A stretch of DNA of 64,000 nt from Microvirga sp. KLBC 81 (GCF_003075415.1 NZ_QDAH01000002.1:1-64000); one strand, 5' to 3'; counted from the first letter of the stretch, positions 24,174-34,346 are shown. The notes: generated by a model not told the origin, from the sequence alone. Program-made: numbers and translations.

Positions 24174-24351
24174 GGTCGCTTTTTAGACCAAGCGGGCTGA
24201 GTTTTAGGCCCCCTCGCTTCGGTCTGTCAATCGGCGATAGGGCGGCGGAAGACCGCCTTTTGGCGGAGGGAGCTGCTTTTGCGGGCCTCACGGGTTGTTC
24301 AGTCCCGCTTGGAAGGTTACATGAGCAACGCCCGATCCTGACAGGTCTCCC

Positions 24352-24651
24352 ATGAGTTCTCTGATTACCGTCATCCAACTGGCCCTGCAGCTCTATACCT
24401 ATTTGATCATCGCCTCGGCGATCTTGAGCTGGCTCGTAGCTTTCAATGTGGTCAACACCCGCAACGACGTGGTCCGCTCGATCTGGAGCTTCCTGGATGC
24501 AGTGACCGAGCCCGCCTTGCGGCCGATCCGCAAGATCCTGCCGAACTTAGGCGGGGTCGATATCTCTCCCGTGCTTCTCATCTTCCTGATCATCTTCATC
24601 CAGAACATCCTGGATCGCTTGAAGTACCAGGTTCCTGGTTGGGCTCTCTAA
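24352..24651 (+). CDS. YggT family membrane protein
   Basis: A 99-residue integral membrane protein with two hydrophobic segments (about residues 7-30 and 72-92) and the family pattern of polar loop PALRPIRKILPNLGGVDISPVLLIF. YggT proteins are linked to osmotic stress, cell division and membrane assembly. It is followed after three bases by a DUF167 gene, the usual pairing, and then folD, so the three probably form one operon. Confidence 0.93.
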   Translation: MSSLITVIQLALQLYTYLIIASAILSWLVAFNVVNTRNDVVRSIWSFLDAVTEPALRPIRKILPNLGGVDISPVLLIFLIIFIQNILDRLKYQVPGWAL

Positions 24652-24654
24652 CGC

Positions 24655-24972
24655 ATGCCAGACAGGCCCTGGCGCATCCGCCCCGATGGTCTTGAGGTCC
24701 GCGTGCGCGTGACTCCAAAAGGCCGGCGAGATGCCATCGACGGGGTGGAGGCGCTCTCCGATGGCAAGCTGGTCCTGAAGATTCGGGTGCGGGCCGCGCC
24801 CGAGGATGGGGCCGCCAACGAGGGCGTGAGGCGACTGCTCGCCAAGGCGTTGAGGCTTCCGGCCTCCGCCGTGAGCCTAGAGGCGGGCGCGACCGCCCGG
24901 CTGAAGACCTTTCTGATTGCCGGCGAGGGAGAAGCCCTCGCCAAGGACATCGCTGCTTTGACAGGACGTTAG
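24655..24972 (+). CDS. DUF167 (YggU) family protein
   Basis: A 105-residue protein with the DUF167 core: VRVTPKGRRDAIDGV, then LKIRVRAAPEDGAANEGVRR, LLAKALRLPASAVSLEAGATARLK. The family is small, soluble and conserved; its function is unclear. It sits between yggT and folD with gaps of three bases on both sides. Confidence 0.93.
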   Translation: MPDRPWRIRPDGLEVRVRVTPKGRRDAIDGVEALSDGKLVLKIRVRAAPEDGAANEGVRRLLAKALRLPASAVSLEAGATARLKTFLIAGEGEALAKDIAALTGR

Positions 24973-24975
24973 CCC

Positions 24976-25878
24976 ATGACCGCCACGATCATCGATGGAA
25001 AAGCCTATGCGGGGGGGCTGCGCGCCCGCATCGCCAACGCGGTGAGGGACCTGTCGGGCCAGGGCGTGACGCCAGGACTTGCCGTGGTGATCGTCGGCGA
25101 GGATCCGGCGAGCCAGCTCTATGTGAAGAACAAGGCCCGCCAGACCGTGGAAGTGGGCATGCGCTCCTTCGAGCATGTGCTGCCAGCTTCCACGAGCGAG
25201 GCGGAGCTTCTCGCCCTGGTCGCGCAGCTCAATGCCGACCCGGCGGTGGACGGCATTCTCGTCCAGCTGCCGCTGCCGAAGCAGATCGATGCGCAGAAGG
25301 TGATCGAGGCGATCGATCCGGCGAAGGACGTGGACGGCTTCCACCCCATCAATGCGGGCAAGCTGATGACCGGCGTGCCGGGCCTCGTCTCCTGCACGCC
25401 GCTCGGCTGCCTGCTGCTCATCCAGTCGGTGCGCCGGGATCTTAGCGGCCTCAACGCCGTCGTGGTGGGCCGCTCCAACATCGTCGGCAAGCCCATGGCG
25501 CAGTTGCTGATTGCCCAGAGCTGCACGGTCACGGTCGCCCATTCCAGGACCCGCGATCTGCCTGAGGTCTGCCGCGAGGCGGATATTCTCGTCGCCGCCG
25601 TCGGACGGCCCGAAATGGTGCGGGGCGACTGGGTCAAGCCCGGCGCCATCGTGATCGATGTGGGCATCAACCGGGTACCGAACCCTGCAGCTGGCGAGGG
25701 CAAGACCAAGGTGGTCGGCGACGTGGCCTATGCGGAGGCCGCCCAAGTGGCTTCCGCCATCACGCCCGTTCCCGGCGGTGTCGGCCCCATGACCATCGCA
25801 TGCCTGCTGCGCAACACTCTGGAAGCCGCGTGCCTGCGCCGCGGCATCCCCATGCCGCAGGTCGATTTCGCAGCCTGA
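24976..25878 (+). CDS. folD: Bifunctional methylenetetrahydrofolate dehydrogenase/cyclohydrolase
   Basis: FolD interconverts 5,10-methylene-THF, methenyl-THF and 10-formyl-THF, supplying one-carbon units for purines and formyl-Met. The 300-residue length is typical. Visible motifs are the substrate-site Tyr and Lys in [11 protein letters not shown], the NADP-binding [17 protein letters not shown] segment and the C-terminal [13 protein letters not shown] signature. It closes the yggT operon. Confidence 0.97.
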   Translation: MTATIIDGKAYAGGLRARIANAVRDLSGQGVTPGLAVVIVGEDPASQLYVKNKARQTVEVGMRSFEHVLPASTSEAELLALVAQLNADPAVDGILVQLPLPKQIDAQKVIEAIDPAKDVDGFHPINAGKLMTGVPGLVSCTPLGCLLLIQSVRRDLSGLNAVVVGRSNIVGKPMAQLLIAQSCTVTVAHSRTRDLPEVCREADILVAAVGRPEMVRGDWVKPGAIVIDVGINRVPNPAAGEGKTKVVGDVAYAEAAQVASAITPVPGGVGPMTIACLLRNTLEAACLRRGIPMPQVDFAA

Positions 25879-26553
25879 TCAGTTCGCCGCGAAGCAATAG
25901 AACAAACCTGCGCCGCCAGTGCTCCTGAGGGCATCCTGGCTGCATCCGCCCCGTGTGGCGTGGGACGAATTCCAGGATTTGGCCGGCGGTTCTTCATTGA
26001 GGCCCATGCGGTCGTGGTGGCCGGTCATGGCCGCTCCCTCGGCGCCGCTCTTCGTCCAATTGCCACAGGTCATGTCCTGGCCGCCTGCGAAAGCCGTGCC
26101 GTCGGGCTGCGACCCGGTGAGGATATCGTGCTGGTTCGGAGTATCGCCTCGGCCCTTCACCGCCTCACCCTTCTCGGTGAGCGCGGTCTGCTTGTTGAGG
26201 TTGTTGCTGGCACTGTGCAGATCCGCCACATCCTTGGCGATCACGACGCCCTTGGCGTTCTGCCAGGGACCGCGGCCGATCCGGTCGCGGGCGTTGACGG
26301 CAGCGGCGCCGCCGGTGGCCTGGGTGGACAGATAGGCACGCCAGACCTTGCCGCGGGTTCCGGCGGCCTCGGCCAAGGTCTGGCAGTGCCGATCCGCGCC
26401 CTCCAGTCCGCCGAGATCCGCGCCCTTGCCCGATCCGACGCTGGTGACGAAGAAGGTCGTGTCGGCAGGTGTGCCCTGGGCCTGGGCGCCGAAAGGGGCC
26501 AGGGCCAGAAGGCCCGCACCCGTCATGAGACTAATGCTCTTCACCCTGCTCAT
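25879..26553 (-). CDS. Secreted lectin-like (DUF1554-type) protein
   Basis: A 224-residue exported protein. The signal peptide is residues 1-25 (SLMTGAGLLALAPFGAQAQG). The mature part starts ADTTFFVTSVGSGKGADLGG, contains ADRHCQTLAEAAGTRGKVWRAYLST and GPWQNAKGVVIAKDVADLH, and ends with paired Cys (GGCSQDAL, LFYCFAAN). This is the pattern of DUF1554/C-type-lectin-like domains found in secreted proteins of Hyphomicrobiales. The stop codon abuts that of folD, so the genes converge. The family name is from memory, with moderate certainty. Confidence 0.75.
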   Translation of the reverse strand: MSRVKSISLMTGAGLLALAPFGAQAQGTPADTTFFVTSVGSGKGADLGGLEGADRHCQTLAEAAGTRGKVWRAYLSTQATGGAAAVNARDRIGRGPWQNAKGVVIAKDVADLHSASNNLNKQTALTEKGEAVKGRGDTPNQHDILTGSQPDGTAFAGGQDMTCGNWTKSGAEGAAMTGHHDRMGLNEEPPAKSWNSSHATRGGCSQDALRSTGGAGLFYCFAAN

Positions 26554-26671
26554 TCGTTCCTCCTGTCTATCGCGGCATTTTCGTAACTGCCGTCGCCAAG
26601 AGGATTTTGGTCCTCCCTGCGGCGTTTTGGAGGCAGGAGGGAGGAGGGCGAGTTCCCAATCTCGTGATCGG

Positions 26672-27559
26672 CTAGGCTTCCCGCCGCAGATGCTCCGCCA
26701 GTTGCCGCGCCGAGGGGGCTAAGTCTTTCATCGAGCGGATGCAGAGCGTCAACTCGCGGGCGGCCCAAGGGTCGTCCAGGGTCACCGCGCTGATCGCCAT
26801 GGTGCGGGTGGCGCGTTGGGCTGTGGTTTCGGGCACGATGCCGAGGCCCACGCCGGCCTCCACCATGCGGCAGACGGCATCGAAGCTGCGCAGCTGCACC
26901 CTGAGCCGAAGGGGTCTGCCGATGCGCGTGGCTTTGCCGGAGAGGAAGCGCTGGAGGGCGCTCGCCCGGTCGAGGCCGACGAAGTCGTGCTCCAGGACTT
27001 CAGCAAAGGCGATGCTCGGGCGGACGGCGAGGGGGTGCCCCTTCGGGACCACCAGAACGAAGCGGTCGCTGCGGAACGGGTAGGTCTCGAGCTGGCCCGT
27101 ATCCACCGTGCCCGCCACGATACCGAGATCTCCCACGCCCTCGGCGATCAGCCCCACGATCTCATCACTCAGCCGCTCTTCCAAATCGATGGAAACCTGC
27201 GGGTGCTGGGCCAGGAAGGCCCCGAGCGCCTCGGGAAGGAATTCGGTGAGCGCATTGGTGTTGGAGAAAATGCGGATCTGGCCCGCCAGACCGCCGGTAT
27301 AAGTCCCCAGATCCTCTTTCAGCTTCTCGGCCTGCGCCAGGAGGGTGCGGGCATGCTGGAGCAGGGTGCGCCCGGCCGGCGTCGGGGTCACCCCGGCCCG
27401 GGTGCGCAGGAGGAGGGGGGCTCCGAGCGACTTTTCCATGTTGCGGATGCGGGTGCTGGCGGCGGCGAGCGCCAGATGGGCCCGCTCGGCCCCGTGGGTA
27501 ATGCTGCCCGCCTCGACCACATGGCGAAAGAGGCTCAAATCGGTCAGATCGAATTGCAT
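26672..27559 (-). CDS. LysR family transcriptional regulator
   Basis: A 295-residue regulator. The N-terminal winged helix (residues 1-62; DLSLFRHVVEAGSITHGAER...LGAPLLLRTRAGVTPTPAGRTLL) is canonical, and the C-terminal periplasmic-binding-like domain spans about 90-290 (FVLVVPKGHPLA, GLGIVPE). It reads away from sdhC across 200 bases, so it may share a divergent promoter region with the succinate dehydrogenase operon. Its target is not evident. Confidence 0.92.
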   Translation of the reverse strand: MQFDLTDLSLFRHVVEAGSITHGAERAHLALAAASTRIRNMEKSLGAPLLLRTRAGVTPTPAGRTLLQHARTLLAQAEKLKEDLGTYTGGLAGQIRIFSNTNALTEFLPEALGAFLAQHPQVSIDLEERLSDEIVGLIAEGVGDLGIVAGTVDTGQLETYPFRSDRFVLVVPKGHPLAVRPSIAFAEVLEHDFVGLDRASALQRFLSGKATRIGRPLRLRVQLRSFDAVCRMVEAGVGLGIVPETTAQRATRTMAISAVTLDDPWAARELTLCIRSMKDLAPSARQLAEHLRREA

Positions 27560-27762
27560 GGGTTTCCTTCGTCATTCGCGAAGGGAGATAAGAATAATTA
27601 AAAATTGTCCATTAAGCGAGCCCAAGGCATTCTTCGCGGCTGACGAAGTGTGCTCTCTTGTCACCATCTCGGGCGGAAGGCGCATTGCGGTGTTCCCGCG
27701 CTTCCGATACGAACCATTCCAAACTACGGGCGACGCTCTGTCGCCGATCAGGAGTGAAAGCT

Positions 27763-28158
27763 ATGGCTGAGGCGAAAGTGGCCCCGCGGCCCTTGTCCCC
27801 ACATCTTCAGATTTATCGGTGGAGCTGGACGATGGCGATGTCCGTCGTTCATCGTCTGACCGGCATTGCGCTGTACGGCGGCATCGCGCTCTTCGCGGTC
27901 TGGCTCGTGGCCCTGGCCTCGGGGCCTGCCACGTTCGATAGCGTGCAGTGGTTCTTCGGCTCGCCCATCGGGTACCTGATTCTCTTCGGCTATACCTGGA
28001 TCCTGATGCACCACATGCTGGGCGGCGTGCGGCACCTGGTTTGGGACTTCGGCTACGGCATGGAAGCGGTCCAGCGCATCAACATGTCCCGTTTCACCCT
28101 CATCGGCTCGATCGCGCTCACCGTTGCGATCTGGGTCATCGCTTTCCTGCTGTTCTAA
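27763..28158 (+). CDS. sdhC: Succinate dehydrogenase cytochrome b556 subunit
   Basis: Membrane anchor of complex II, binding heme b and ubiquinone with SdhD. It has 131 residues, three transmembrane helices, and the family signature SVVHRLTGIALYGG; a heme-ligand His lies in HHMLGGVRHLVWD. The ATG at 27763 has AGGAG eight bases upstream; the longer open frame is ignored. First gene of sdhCDAB, with a 12-base gap to sdhD. Confidence 0.95.
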   Translation: MAEAKVAPRPLSPHLQIYRWSWTMAMSVVHRLTGIALYGGIALFAVWLVALASGPATFDSVQWFFGSPIGYLILFGYTWILMHHMLGGVRHLVWDFGYGMEAVQRINMSRFTLIGSIALTVAIWVIAFLLF

Positions 28159-28170
28159 GGAGACGGACCC

Positions 28171-28587
28171 ATGGTCGATAATCGGTTTGATACCCGCGTT
28201 TCCATGCGCACCCCGCTCGCCCGCGTGAAGGGCCTCGGCGCGTCCGGTCACGGCGTCGAGCATTGGTGGATCCACCGCGTCACGGCGGTTTCGAACATCC
28301 CGCTCATCATATCGTTCGTGATCATCGTCGCCGCGCTCGCCGGCTCGTCCTATGAGCAGGCGATTGCGATCATCTCGCATCCGCTCGTGGCGATCATCCT
28401 CATCCTCGCCGTGATCTCCGTGACGAACCACATGCGCCTCGGCATGCAGATCGTCATCGAAGACTACGTGCACGCGAAGGGTCAGAAGATCGTCGCCCTC
28501 ATCGCGAACAACTTCTATGCGGTGATCATCGCGGTGGCGTGCCTCTACGCCATCCTCAAGGTCAGCCTTGGCCGCATCCTGGTTTAA
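28171..28587 (+). CDS. sdhD: Succinate dehydrogenase hydrophobic anchor subunit
   Basis: Second membrane anchor of complex II (138 residues, three transmembrane helices). It shows the [19 protein letters not shown] opening and the heme-side [16 protein letters not shown] motif typical of alphaproteobacterial SdhD. It lies 12 bases after sdhC and 11 before sdhA, clearly in one operon. Confidence 0.94.
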   Translation: MVDNRFDTRVSMRTPLARVKGLGASGHGVEHWWIHRVTAVSNIPLIISFVIIVAALAGSSYEQAIAIISHPLVAIILILAVISVTNHMRLGMQIVIEDYVHAKGQKIVALIANNFYAVIIAVACLYAILKVSLGRILV

Positions 28588-28598
28588 GGAATTCTCTC

Positions 28599-30422
28599 AT
28601 GGCTCAAGCAACGAACGGCCCGGCCATCAACGGCAAGGCCTACAATATCGTCGACCACACCTTCGACGTGGTGGTCGTAGGCGCGGGCGGTGCGGGTCTT
28701 CGCGCCACCGTCGGCTGCTCGCAGGCCGGTCTTCGCACCGCCTGCGTCACCAAGGTGTTCCCCACCCGCTCGCACACGGTTGCAGCGCAGGGCGGCATCT
28801 CCGCTTCGCTCGGCAACATGGGGCCGGACGATTGGCGCTGGCACATGTACGACACCGTGAAGGGTTCGGACTGGCTCGGGGACCAGGACGCCATCGAGTA
28901 TCTCGTCCGCAACGCACCGGCCGCCGTCTATGAGCTGGAGCATTGGGGTGTTCCCTTCTCCCGCACGGCGGAAGGCAAGATCTATCAGCGTCCCTTCGGC
29001 GGCATGACCACCGAATACGGCAAGGGCACCGCGCAACGCACCTGCGCCGCCGCCGACCGCACGGGCCACGCGATCCTGCACACGCTCTACGGCCAGGCGG
29101 TGAAGAACCAGACGAACTTCTTCATCGAGTATTTCGCGCTCGACCTGATGATGGATTCGGAAGGCCGCTGCATCGGCGTAGTGGCCCTCAACCAGTCGAC
29201 CGGCGAGATCCACCGCTTCCGCGCCCATATGACGATTCTCGCCACGGGCGGCTACGGACGTGCGTATTTCTCGGCCACATCCGCTCACACCTGCACGGGT
29301 GACGGCAACGCCATGGTGCTGCGCGCCGGCCTGCCGCTGCAGGACATGGAGTTCGTGCAGTTCCACCCGACCGGCATCTACGGCGCGGGCTGCCTCATCA
29401 CCGAGGGCGCGCGCGGCGAGGGCGGTTACCTCACGAACTCGGAAGGCGAGCGCTTCATGGAGCGTTATGCGCCCTCCGCGAAGGACCTTGCTTCCCGTGA
29501 CGTGGTCTCCCGCTCGATGACCATGGAAATCCGCGCCGGCCGTGGTGTGGGCAAGAACAAGGACCACATCTATCTCCACCTCGATCACCTCGACCCGAAG
29601 ATCCTGCACGAGCGCCTGCCCGGCATCTCGGAAAGCGCGAAGATCTTCGCGGGCGTCGACGTGACGAAGGAGCCGATCCCGGTTCTGCCGACCGTGCACT
29701 ACAACATGGGCGGCATCCCGACGAACTATCATGGCGAAGTGCTCACCCTGAAGAACGGCAACCCCGATACGGTGGTGCCGGGCCTCATGGCGCTCGGCGA
29801 AGCGGCCTGCGTGTCCGTGCATGGCGCGAACCGCCTCGGCTCGAATTCGCTCATCGACCTCGTGGTGTTCGGCCGCGCGGCGGGCCTGCGCTGCGCCGAA
29901 ATCCTGGAGCCGAATGCCCGTCACGCGGACCTGCCGAAGGGCGCCGACGAGCTCGCGCTCTCGCGTCTCGACAAGTTCCGCTATGCCAACGGCTCGACCC
30001 CGACCGCGGAGCTGCGCCTCCAGATGCAGAAGACCATGCAGAACAACTGCGCGGTGTTCCGCACCGGCGAGGTTCTGGAAGAGGGCAAGAAGCTCATCCA
30101 CGACGTGTGGAACGCCTCTTCCGACATCAAGGTCACGGACCGTTCGCTCGTCTGGAACACCGACCTTCTCGAGACGCTCGAGTTCGACAACCTCATCGGA
30201 CAGGCGGTCGTCACCATGGAAGGCGCGGCGAACCGCAAGGAATCGCGCGGCGCTCATGCCCGTGAGGACTATTCCGAGCGCGACGACAAGAACTGGATGA
30301 AGCACACCCTGGCATGGCTCGATGACACCTCGCACAAGGTGACCCTCGATTACCGTCCGGTGCACACCTACACCATGTCGAACGACATCCAGTACATCGA
30401 GCCGAAGGCTCGCGTGTACTAA
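28599..30422 (+). CDS. sdhA: Succinate dehydrogenase flavoprotein subunit
   Basis: Catalytic subunit oxidising succinate to fumarate with covalent FAD (607 residues). The Rossmann start [19 protein letters not shown], the flavinylation site [10 protein letters not shown] (the His links FAD), and the dicarboxylate-binding HPTGIYGAG and [15 protein letters not shown] segments are present. The ATG at 28599 follows AAGGA; the frame open from 28539 is not used. Third gene of sdhCDAB. Confidence 0.97.
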   Translation: MAQATNGPAINGKAYNIVDHTFDVVVVGAGGAGLRATVGCSQAGLRTACVTKVFPTRSHTVAAQGGISASLGNMGPDDWRWHMYDTVKGSDWLGDQDAIEYLVRNAPAAVYELEHWGVPFSRTAEGKIYQRPFGGMTTEYGKGTAQRTCAAADRTGHAILHTLYGQAVKNQTNFFIEYFALDLMMDSEGRCIGVVALNQSTGEIHRFRAHMTILATGGYGRAYFSATSAHTCTGDGNAMVLRAGLPLQDMEFVQFHPTGIYGAGCLITEGARGEGGYLTNSEGERFMERYAPSAKDLASRDVVSRSMTMEIRAGRGVGKNKDHIYLHLDHLDPKILHERLPGISESAKIFAGVDVTKEPIPVLPTVHYNMGGIPTNYHGEVLTLKNGNPDTVVPGLMALGEAACVSVHGANRLGSNSLIDLVVFGRAAGLRCAEILEPNARHADLPKGADELALSRLDKFRYANGSTPTAELRLQMQKTMQNNCAVFRTGEVLEEGKKLIHDVWNASSDIKVTDRSLVWNTDLLETLEFDNLIGQAVVTMEGAANRKESRGAHAREDYSERDDKNWMKHTLAWLDDTSHKVTLDYRPVHTYTMSNDIQYIEPKARVY

Positions 30423-30436
30423 GGAAGACAGCAACG

Positions 30437-31219
30437 ATGGCTCAGTTCACGCTTCCCAAGAACTCCAAGTACACCGAAGGCAAGACCTGGCCGAAGCCGG
30501 CCGGCGCTTCCAACGTCCAGGAATTCCGCATCTACCGCTGGAACCCGGATGACGGTGCCAACCCGCGCATCGACACCTACTACATCGACCGCGACGATTG
30601 CGGCCCGATGGTTCTCGACGCGCTGCTCTGGATCAAGAACAACGTCGACTCGACGCTGACCTTCCGCCGCTCCTGCCGCGAAGGCATCTGCGGTTCCTGC
30701 GCCATGAACATCATGGGCAAGAACACGCTGGCCTGCACGCTGGGCATCGAGGATTGCGAGTCGGATTCGATCAAGATCTATCCGCTGCCGCACATGCCGG
30801 TGATCAAGGACCTCGTGCCGGATCTCACGAGCTTCTTCGCCCAGCACGCTTCCATCCAGCCCTGGTTGCAGACGGAGACGGCGGAGCCCGAGACCGAGTG
30901 GCGGCAGACTCCCGAAGAACGCTCCAAGCTCGACGGCCTTTACGAGTGCATTCTCTGCGCCTGCTGCACCACTTCCTGCCCGAGCTATTGGTGGAACGGC
31001 GACCGCTTCCTTGGCCCGGCGGCTCTGCTCCAGGCCTATCGCTGGCTCATCGATTCGCGTGACGAAGCCACCGGCGAGCGCCTCGACAACCTGCACGATC
31101 CGTTCCGGCTCTATCGCTGTCACACGATCATGAACTGCGCCAACACCTGTCCGAAGGGCCTGAACCCGGCAAAGGCCATTGCCGAGGTGAAAAAGATGAT
31201 GGTGGCTCGCGCCGTCTAA
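30437..31219 (+). CDS. sdhB: Succinate dehydrogenase iron-sulfur subunit
   Basis: Electron-transfer subunit of complex II (260 residues). Three cluster motifs are visible: [16 protein letters not shown] with a later LAC for the 2Fe-2S centre, [12 protein letters not shown] for the 4Fe-4S centre, and [17 protein letters not shown] for the 3Fe-4S centre. It ends the sdh operon and is followed by a very stable hairpin. Confidence 0.97.
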   Translation: MAQFTLPKNSKYTEGKTWPKPAGASNVQEFRIYRWNPDDGANPRIDTYYIDRDDCGPMVLDALLWIKNNVDSTLTFRRSCREGICGSCAMNIMGKNTLACTLGIEDCESDSIKIYPLPHMPVIKDLVPDLTSFFAQHASIQPWLQTETAEPETEWRQTPEERSKLDGLYECILCACCTTSCPSYWWNGDRFLGPAALLQAYRWLIDSRDEATGERLDNLHDPFRLYRCHTIMNCANTCPKGLNPAKAIAEVKKMMVARAV

Positions 31220-31258
31220 GCGGACTAAAAGCCTAGCGCAGGGATGGCGTTTTGTTGT

Positions 31259-31299
31259 AACACTCCGGGAGTGATCCTCTGGCTCACTCCCGGAGTGTT
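31259..31299 (+). terminator. 16-bp perfect hairpin ending at the next start codon
   Basis: AACACTCCGGGAGTGA (31259-31274) and its exact complement (31284-31299) enclose a nine-base loop, 40 bases after sdhB. Only three T residues follow before C and the ATG at 31302. The 3' arm contains GGAG at 31292-31295, the only candidate ribosome binding site for the next gene. Confidence 0.8.
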
Positions 31300-31301
31300 T
31301 C

Positions 31302-31829
31302 ATGCCTGTTCTTCTCGCCATCCTCGGGATGCTCGGCGCTGCTGCCTTCTGGTACTACCGCCTGCGCGACGTGGGCCACGTCGCTGGCGAAGTCATCGAT
31401 GCTGCTCAGCGGGCGCGTGGCACCTATCGGCGCAAGCAGTTCCGCAAGAAAGCCGAAAGCTCGGCGATTGAGGCCGTCGATGACCCCGCTGCCGCAGCGG
31501 TAGCCATGCTGATCGGGCTGGCCTCCGAACGCGGGGACCTGAGTTTGGCTGCCGAAGAAGCGATCAAGGCCGAGATGCAGCACGTGATGGGTCTGCCGAA
31601 CATTATGGAGACCTTCACCTTCGCCGAATGGGTGGCGGGCCATGCCACCGATCCCAATACCCTCTCCCTGAAGTTCTCCAAGCTCTGGGTGGCGGCTCTC
31701 GAAGACGCCCAGCGCGCTGACATCTACGACATGGCCAAGAGAGTGACCGAAGCCGACGGCGAGCCGACCGCCAGCCAAATCGGCGCCCTTAGAGCCCTGC
31801 GCGACCGCCTTGGCTTGACTCGTACCTGA
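31302..31829 (+). CDS. TerB-like protein with N-terminal membrane segment
   Basis: A 175-residue protein with a short hydrophobic N-terminus (MPVLLAILGMLGAAAFWYYR) and a helical TerB-like domain from about residue 45 (DDPAAAAVAMLIGLASERGD ... IMETFTFAEWVAGHA). TerB-like domains bind metal and occur in tellurite-resistance or envelope-stress proteins. The ATG lies three bases after the sdh hairpin, whose 3' arm holds its ribosome binding site, so its translation may depend on that hairpin opening. Confidence 0.78.
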   Translation: MPVLLAILGMLGAAAFWYYRLRDVGHVAGEVIDAAQRARGTYRRKQFRKKAESSAIEAVDDPAAAAVAMLIGLASERGDLSLAAEEAIKAEMQHVMGLPNIMETFTFAEWVAGHATDPNTLSLKFSKLWVAALEDAQRADIYDMAKRVTEADGEPTASQIGALRALRDRLGLTRT

Positions 31830-31890
31830 TCTCTGCCATTTCACGGTAGCTGCGACGACCTTCCCGAAAAGATAAAAGCAACCTGCTGCA

Positions 31891-32472
31891 ATGATCGACA
31901 TGAAACGACGTGCTTATGCTCTGACCGCCATCCTGTGCGCCGCTCTGGCACTCGGCGCATGCTCCTCCACGCGATTGGGCGGATCCCCGATGCGCAGCGC
32001 CGCAGCGCCTGCTCCTGCGCCCATCGAGGCGGTTCCGTCCGGGCCGGTCGAATCCGCGCCGCTGGCCCCCATCGAAGGTCAGGCCCTGCCGCCGATCGCC
32101 GGTTCGACCGCTCCCCTTGCGCCTGGCCTGGCGCCTCCCTCAGGCGGAACGGACGTTGCTGCGTTGCCTCCGGCTCCGGCGCCCGCTCCCGCAAGCCGCA
32201 CCGCCATGGTCGGCAACTGGACGGTCCGAGATGCCGCAGGTTCGTCCTGCCGCATCCAGCTGTCGAGCTCGCCCGCGCTCGATCTTTACCGCGCCTCGGC
32301 CTCGGGCTGCTCCAACCAGGATCTGTCGAAGGTGAACGCCTGGGATTACCGGGACGGCGAAGTCTATCTCTACCAGACCGGTGGCTCGGTGGCGGCGCGT
32401 CTGCGCGGATCACCTTCAGCGCTCTCCGGCGTGATCGCCAAGTCCGGCGCCCCGCTGTCGCTGTCGCGCTAA
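31891..32472 (+). CDS. Lipoprotein with AprI/Inh metalloprotease-inhibitor domain
   Basis: A 193-residue lipoprotein. The signal ends LALGAC at about residue 24, so that Cys is lipidated. Residues 30-100 are a Pro/Ala-rich linker. The C-terminal 90 residues (VGNWTVRDAAGSSCRIQLSS, LDLYRASASGC, WDYRDGEVYLYQTGG) form an Inh-type beta-barrel with two Cys, as in periplasmic inhibitors of serralysin proteases. ATGs at 31891 and 31900 are both usable. Alphaproteobacterial members are usually of unknown target. Confidence 0.82.
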   Translation: MIDMKRRAYALTAILCAALALGACSSTRLGGSPMRSAAAPAPAPIEAVPSGPVESAPLAPIEGQALPPIAGSTAPLAPGLAPPSGGTDVAALPPAPAPAPASRTAMVGNWTVRDAAGSSCRIQLSSSPALDLYRASASGCSNQDLSKVNAWDYRDGEVYLYQTGGSVAARLRGSPSALSGVIAKSGAPLSLSR

Positions 32473-32530
32473 GATTATTGCTCATATAGGCGCATTGCCC
32501 TTGGCCAAGGGGAAAGGTATCGGTTGATCC

Positions 32531-33712
32531 GTGACCGATACCTTCCGCTCTCCACAATCCATCACCGCCCGCTACGATGCGCTTGTGTCCTCAGGCGTGA
32601 TCGAACGCGATCCCGCACAGGTCAAGCTGCTCCGCCAGCTCGAAGCGCTTGCAGAAAGCCTCGGCAACTATCGCTTGGCGCGCAAGCCCAGCGCGCTCGG
32701 CTGGCTATTCAGCAAGAAGAACCCCGCGCCGCCGAAGGGGCTCTATGTCTGGGGTTCGGTCGGGCGCGGCAAGACCATGCTCATGGACCTGTTCTTCGAG
32801 GCGCTGCCGGTGAGGCGCAAGCGCCGGGTCCATTTCCATGCCTTCATGGCGGATGTGCATGAGCGCATCCACGATTTCCGGCAGAAGCTGAAGACCGGCG
32901 CGGTGAAGGGCGACGATCCGATCGCCCCCGTGGCCGAAGCCCTGGCGCAGGAAGCCTGGGTGCTGTGCTTCGACGAATTCACCGTCACCGATATCGCGGA
33001 CGCGATGATTTTGGGCCGCCTGTTCACGGCGCTCTTCGCCCGCGGCGTCGTGGTGGTCGCGACTTCCAATGTAGAGCCACAGCATCTTTATGAAGGCGGC
33101 CTCAACCGCGCCCTCTTCCTGCCCTTCATCGCTCTGCTGCAGGAGCGGATGAACATCGTGAAGCTCGAATCCCGCACGGATTTCCGCCTGGAAAAGCTCG
33201 CGGGCAGCCCCGTCTTCTATGCGCCCGCCGATGAGAATTCTCATGCGGCGCTCACTCGGGCCTTCAAGAGCCTGACCGGCCATGAGCACGGCAAACCGAT
33301 GACGCTGACCGTGAAGGGTCACCTAGTCGAGGTGCCGCAGGCGGCCTCCGGCGTGGCGCGTTTCTCCTTCGAGGACCTCTGCTCGAAGCCCCTCGGAGCC
33401 GCCGATTACCTCGCCATCGCCGATGAGTTCGAGACCGTCATCCTCGAAAACATTCCGAAGATGACCTTCGAGCGCCGCAACGAGGCGAAGCGCTTCATCA
33501 TGCTGGTCGATGCGCTCTACGATGCCAAGGTGAAGCTGCTCGCCTCCGCCGAAGCCGAGGCGCCGGAGCTCTATCGCGCCGATAGCGGACGCGAGGCCTT
33601 CGAGTTCGACCGCACCGTGTCGCGTCTCATCGAGATGCGCTCGGAAGAGTATCTTTCCCTCCCGCATGGACGCGAGGAATCCGGTAGCTCCGAGGGGCTG
33701 GTCGAGACATGA
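32531..33712 (+). CDS. zapE: Cell division protein ZapE (AFG1-type ATPase)
   Basis: A 393-residue AFG1/ZapE P-loop ATPase that acts on FtsZ rings in bacteria. It shows Walker A GSVGRGKTMLMDLFFEA near residue 75, Walker B VLCFDEFTVTDIADAMIL and the sensor VATSNVEPQHLYEGG. Its stop overlaps the TetR start (ATGA). In many Hyphomicrobiales it lies between the sdh genes and mdh, as here. Confidence 0.94.
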   Translation: MTDTFRSPQSITARYDALVSSGVIERDPAQVKLLRQLEALAESLGNYRLARKPSALGWLFSKKNPAPPKGLYVWGSVGRGKTMLMDLFFEALPVRRKRRVHFHAFMADVHERIHDFRQKLKTGAVKGDDPIAPVAEALAQEAWVLCFDEFTVTDIADAMILGRLFTALFARGVVVVATSNVEPQHLYEGGLNRALFLPFIALLQERMNIVKLESRTDFRLEKLAGSPVFYAPADENSHAALTRAFKSLTGHEHGKPMTLTVKGHLVEVPQAASGVARFSFEDLCSKPLGAADYLAIADEFETVILENIPKMTFERRNEAKRFIMLVDALYDAKVKLLASAEAEAPELYRADSGREAFEFDRTVSRLIEMRSEEYLSLPHGREESGSSEGLVET

Positions 33713-34341
33713 GACGGCCCCGCAGCGGCATCCAGCGGATCGCGGAGGCCGACGCACCGGCCGACAGCCGCCTGCTTGCCGTTGCGGCCGACCAGCTCAA
33801 GCGCTTCGGGCCCAGGCATGTGACGGTGGTGAGCATCGCCGATGCCGCCGGCATGACCCATGCCAATGTGTACCGCTATTTCGCCTCCAAGGCCGCGCTC
33901 ATCGATGCGGTGGCGGGCCAATGGCTTCGGCGGCTCGAGGCGACCATTGCCGACATCGCGGATTCTCCAGACCCCGCTGACGACAAGCTCGAGCGCCTGA
34001 TCCAGGCCTGGGCCCGCACCCACCGGGACCTCCTGAGGGAGGACCGGCACCTCTTCGACGTCTATTGCTCCGCCACCGAGACCTCACGGGCACTCGTCCG
34101 CAAGCACCGATCCCGGATGAGGGTGCTGATCGAACGGGTGCTGGACGAAGGCAGCGTCACGGGCAAGTTCGATCCTCGGGACCGTGAGAGGGCGCTCGCC
34201 TTCATCAGCGATGCGGTCTATCGCTTTATCAACCCCTTGACCGTAAGGCTCGATGCGGAGGTGCCCCAGGACATTCTGGATCAGCGCCTGGCGGCCATGA
34301 TCCGGGTGATCCTCAGGTCGCTCGAGATCGGTACCGTCTAA
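33709..34341 (+). CDS. TetR family transcriptional regulator
   Basis: A 210-residue regulator with an N-terminal TetR helix-turn-helix (residues 20-65; VTVVSIADAAGMTHANVYRY, then FASKAALIDAVAGQW) and a helical ligand domain. It is translationally coupled to zapE and followed by a 24-bp palindrome at 34347, which could be its operator or a terminator. Target genes unknown; mdh lies downstream. Confidence 0.9.
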   Translation: MRRPRSGIQRIAEADAPADSRLLAVAADQLKRFGPRHVTVVSIADAAGMTHANVYRYFASKAALIDAVAGQWLRRLEATIADIADSPDPADDKLERLIQAWARTHRDLLREDRHLFDVYCSATETSRALVRKHRSRMRVLIERVLDEGSVTGKFDPRDRERALAFISDAVYRFINPLTVRLDAEVPQDILDQRLAAMIRVILRSLEIGTV

Positions 34342-34346
34342 GCTAA

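Noticed and set aside
28584-30434. A 616-codon minus-strand open frame
   Set aside because: Antisense shadow of sdhA, with no family features.
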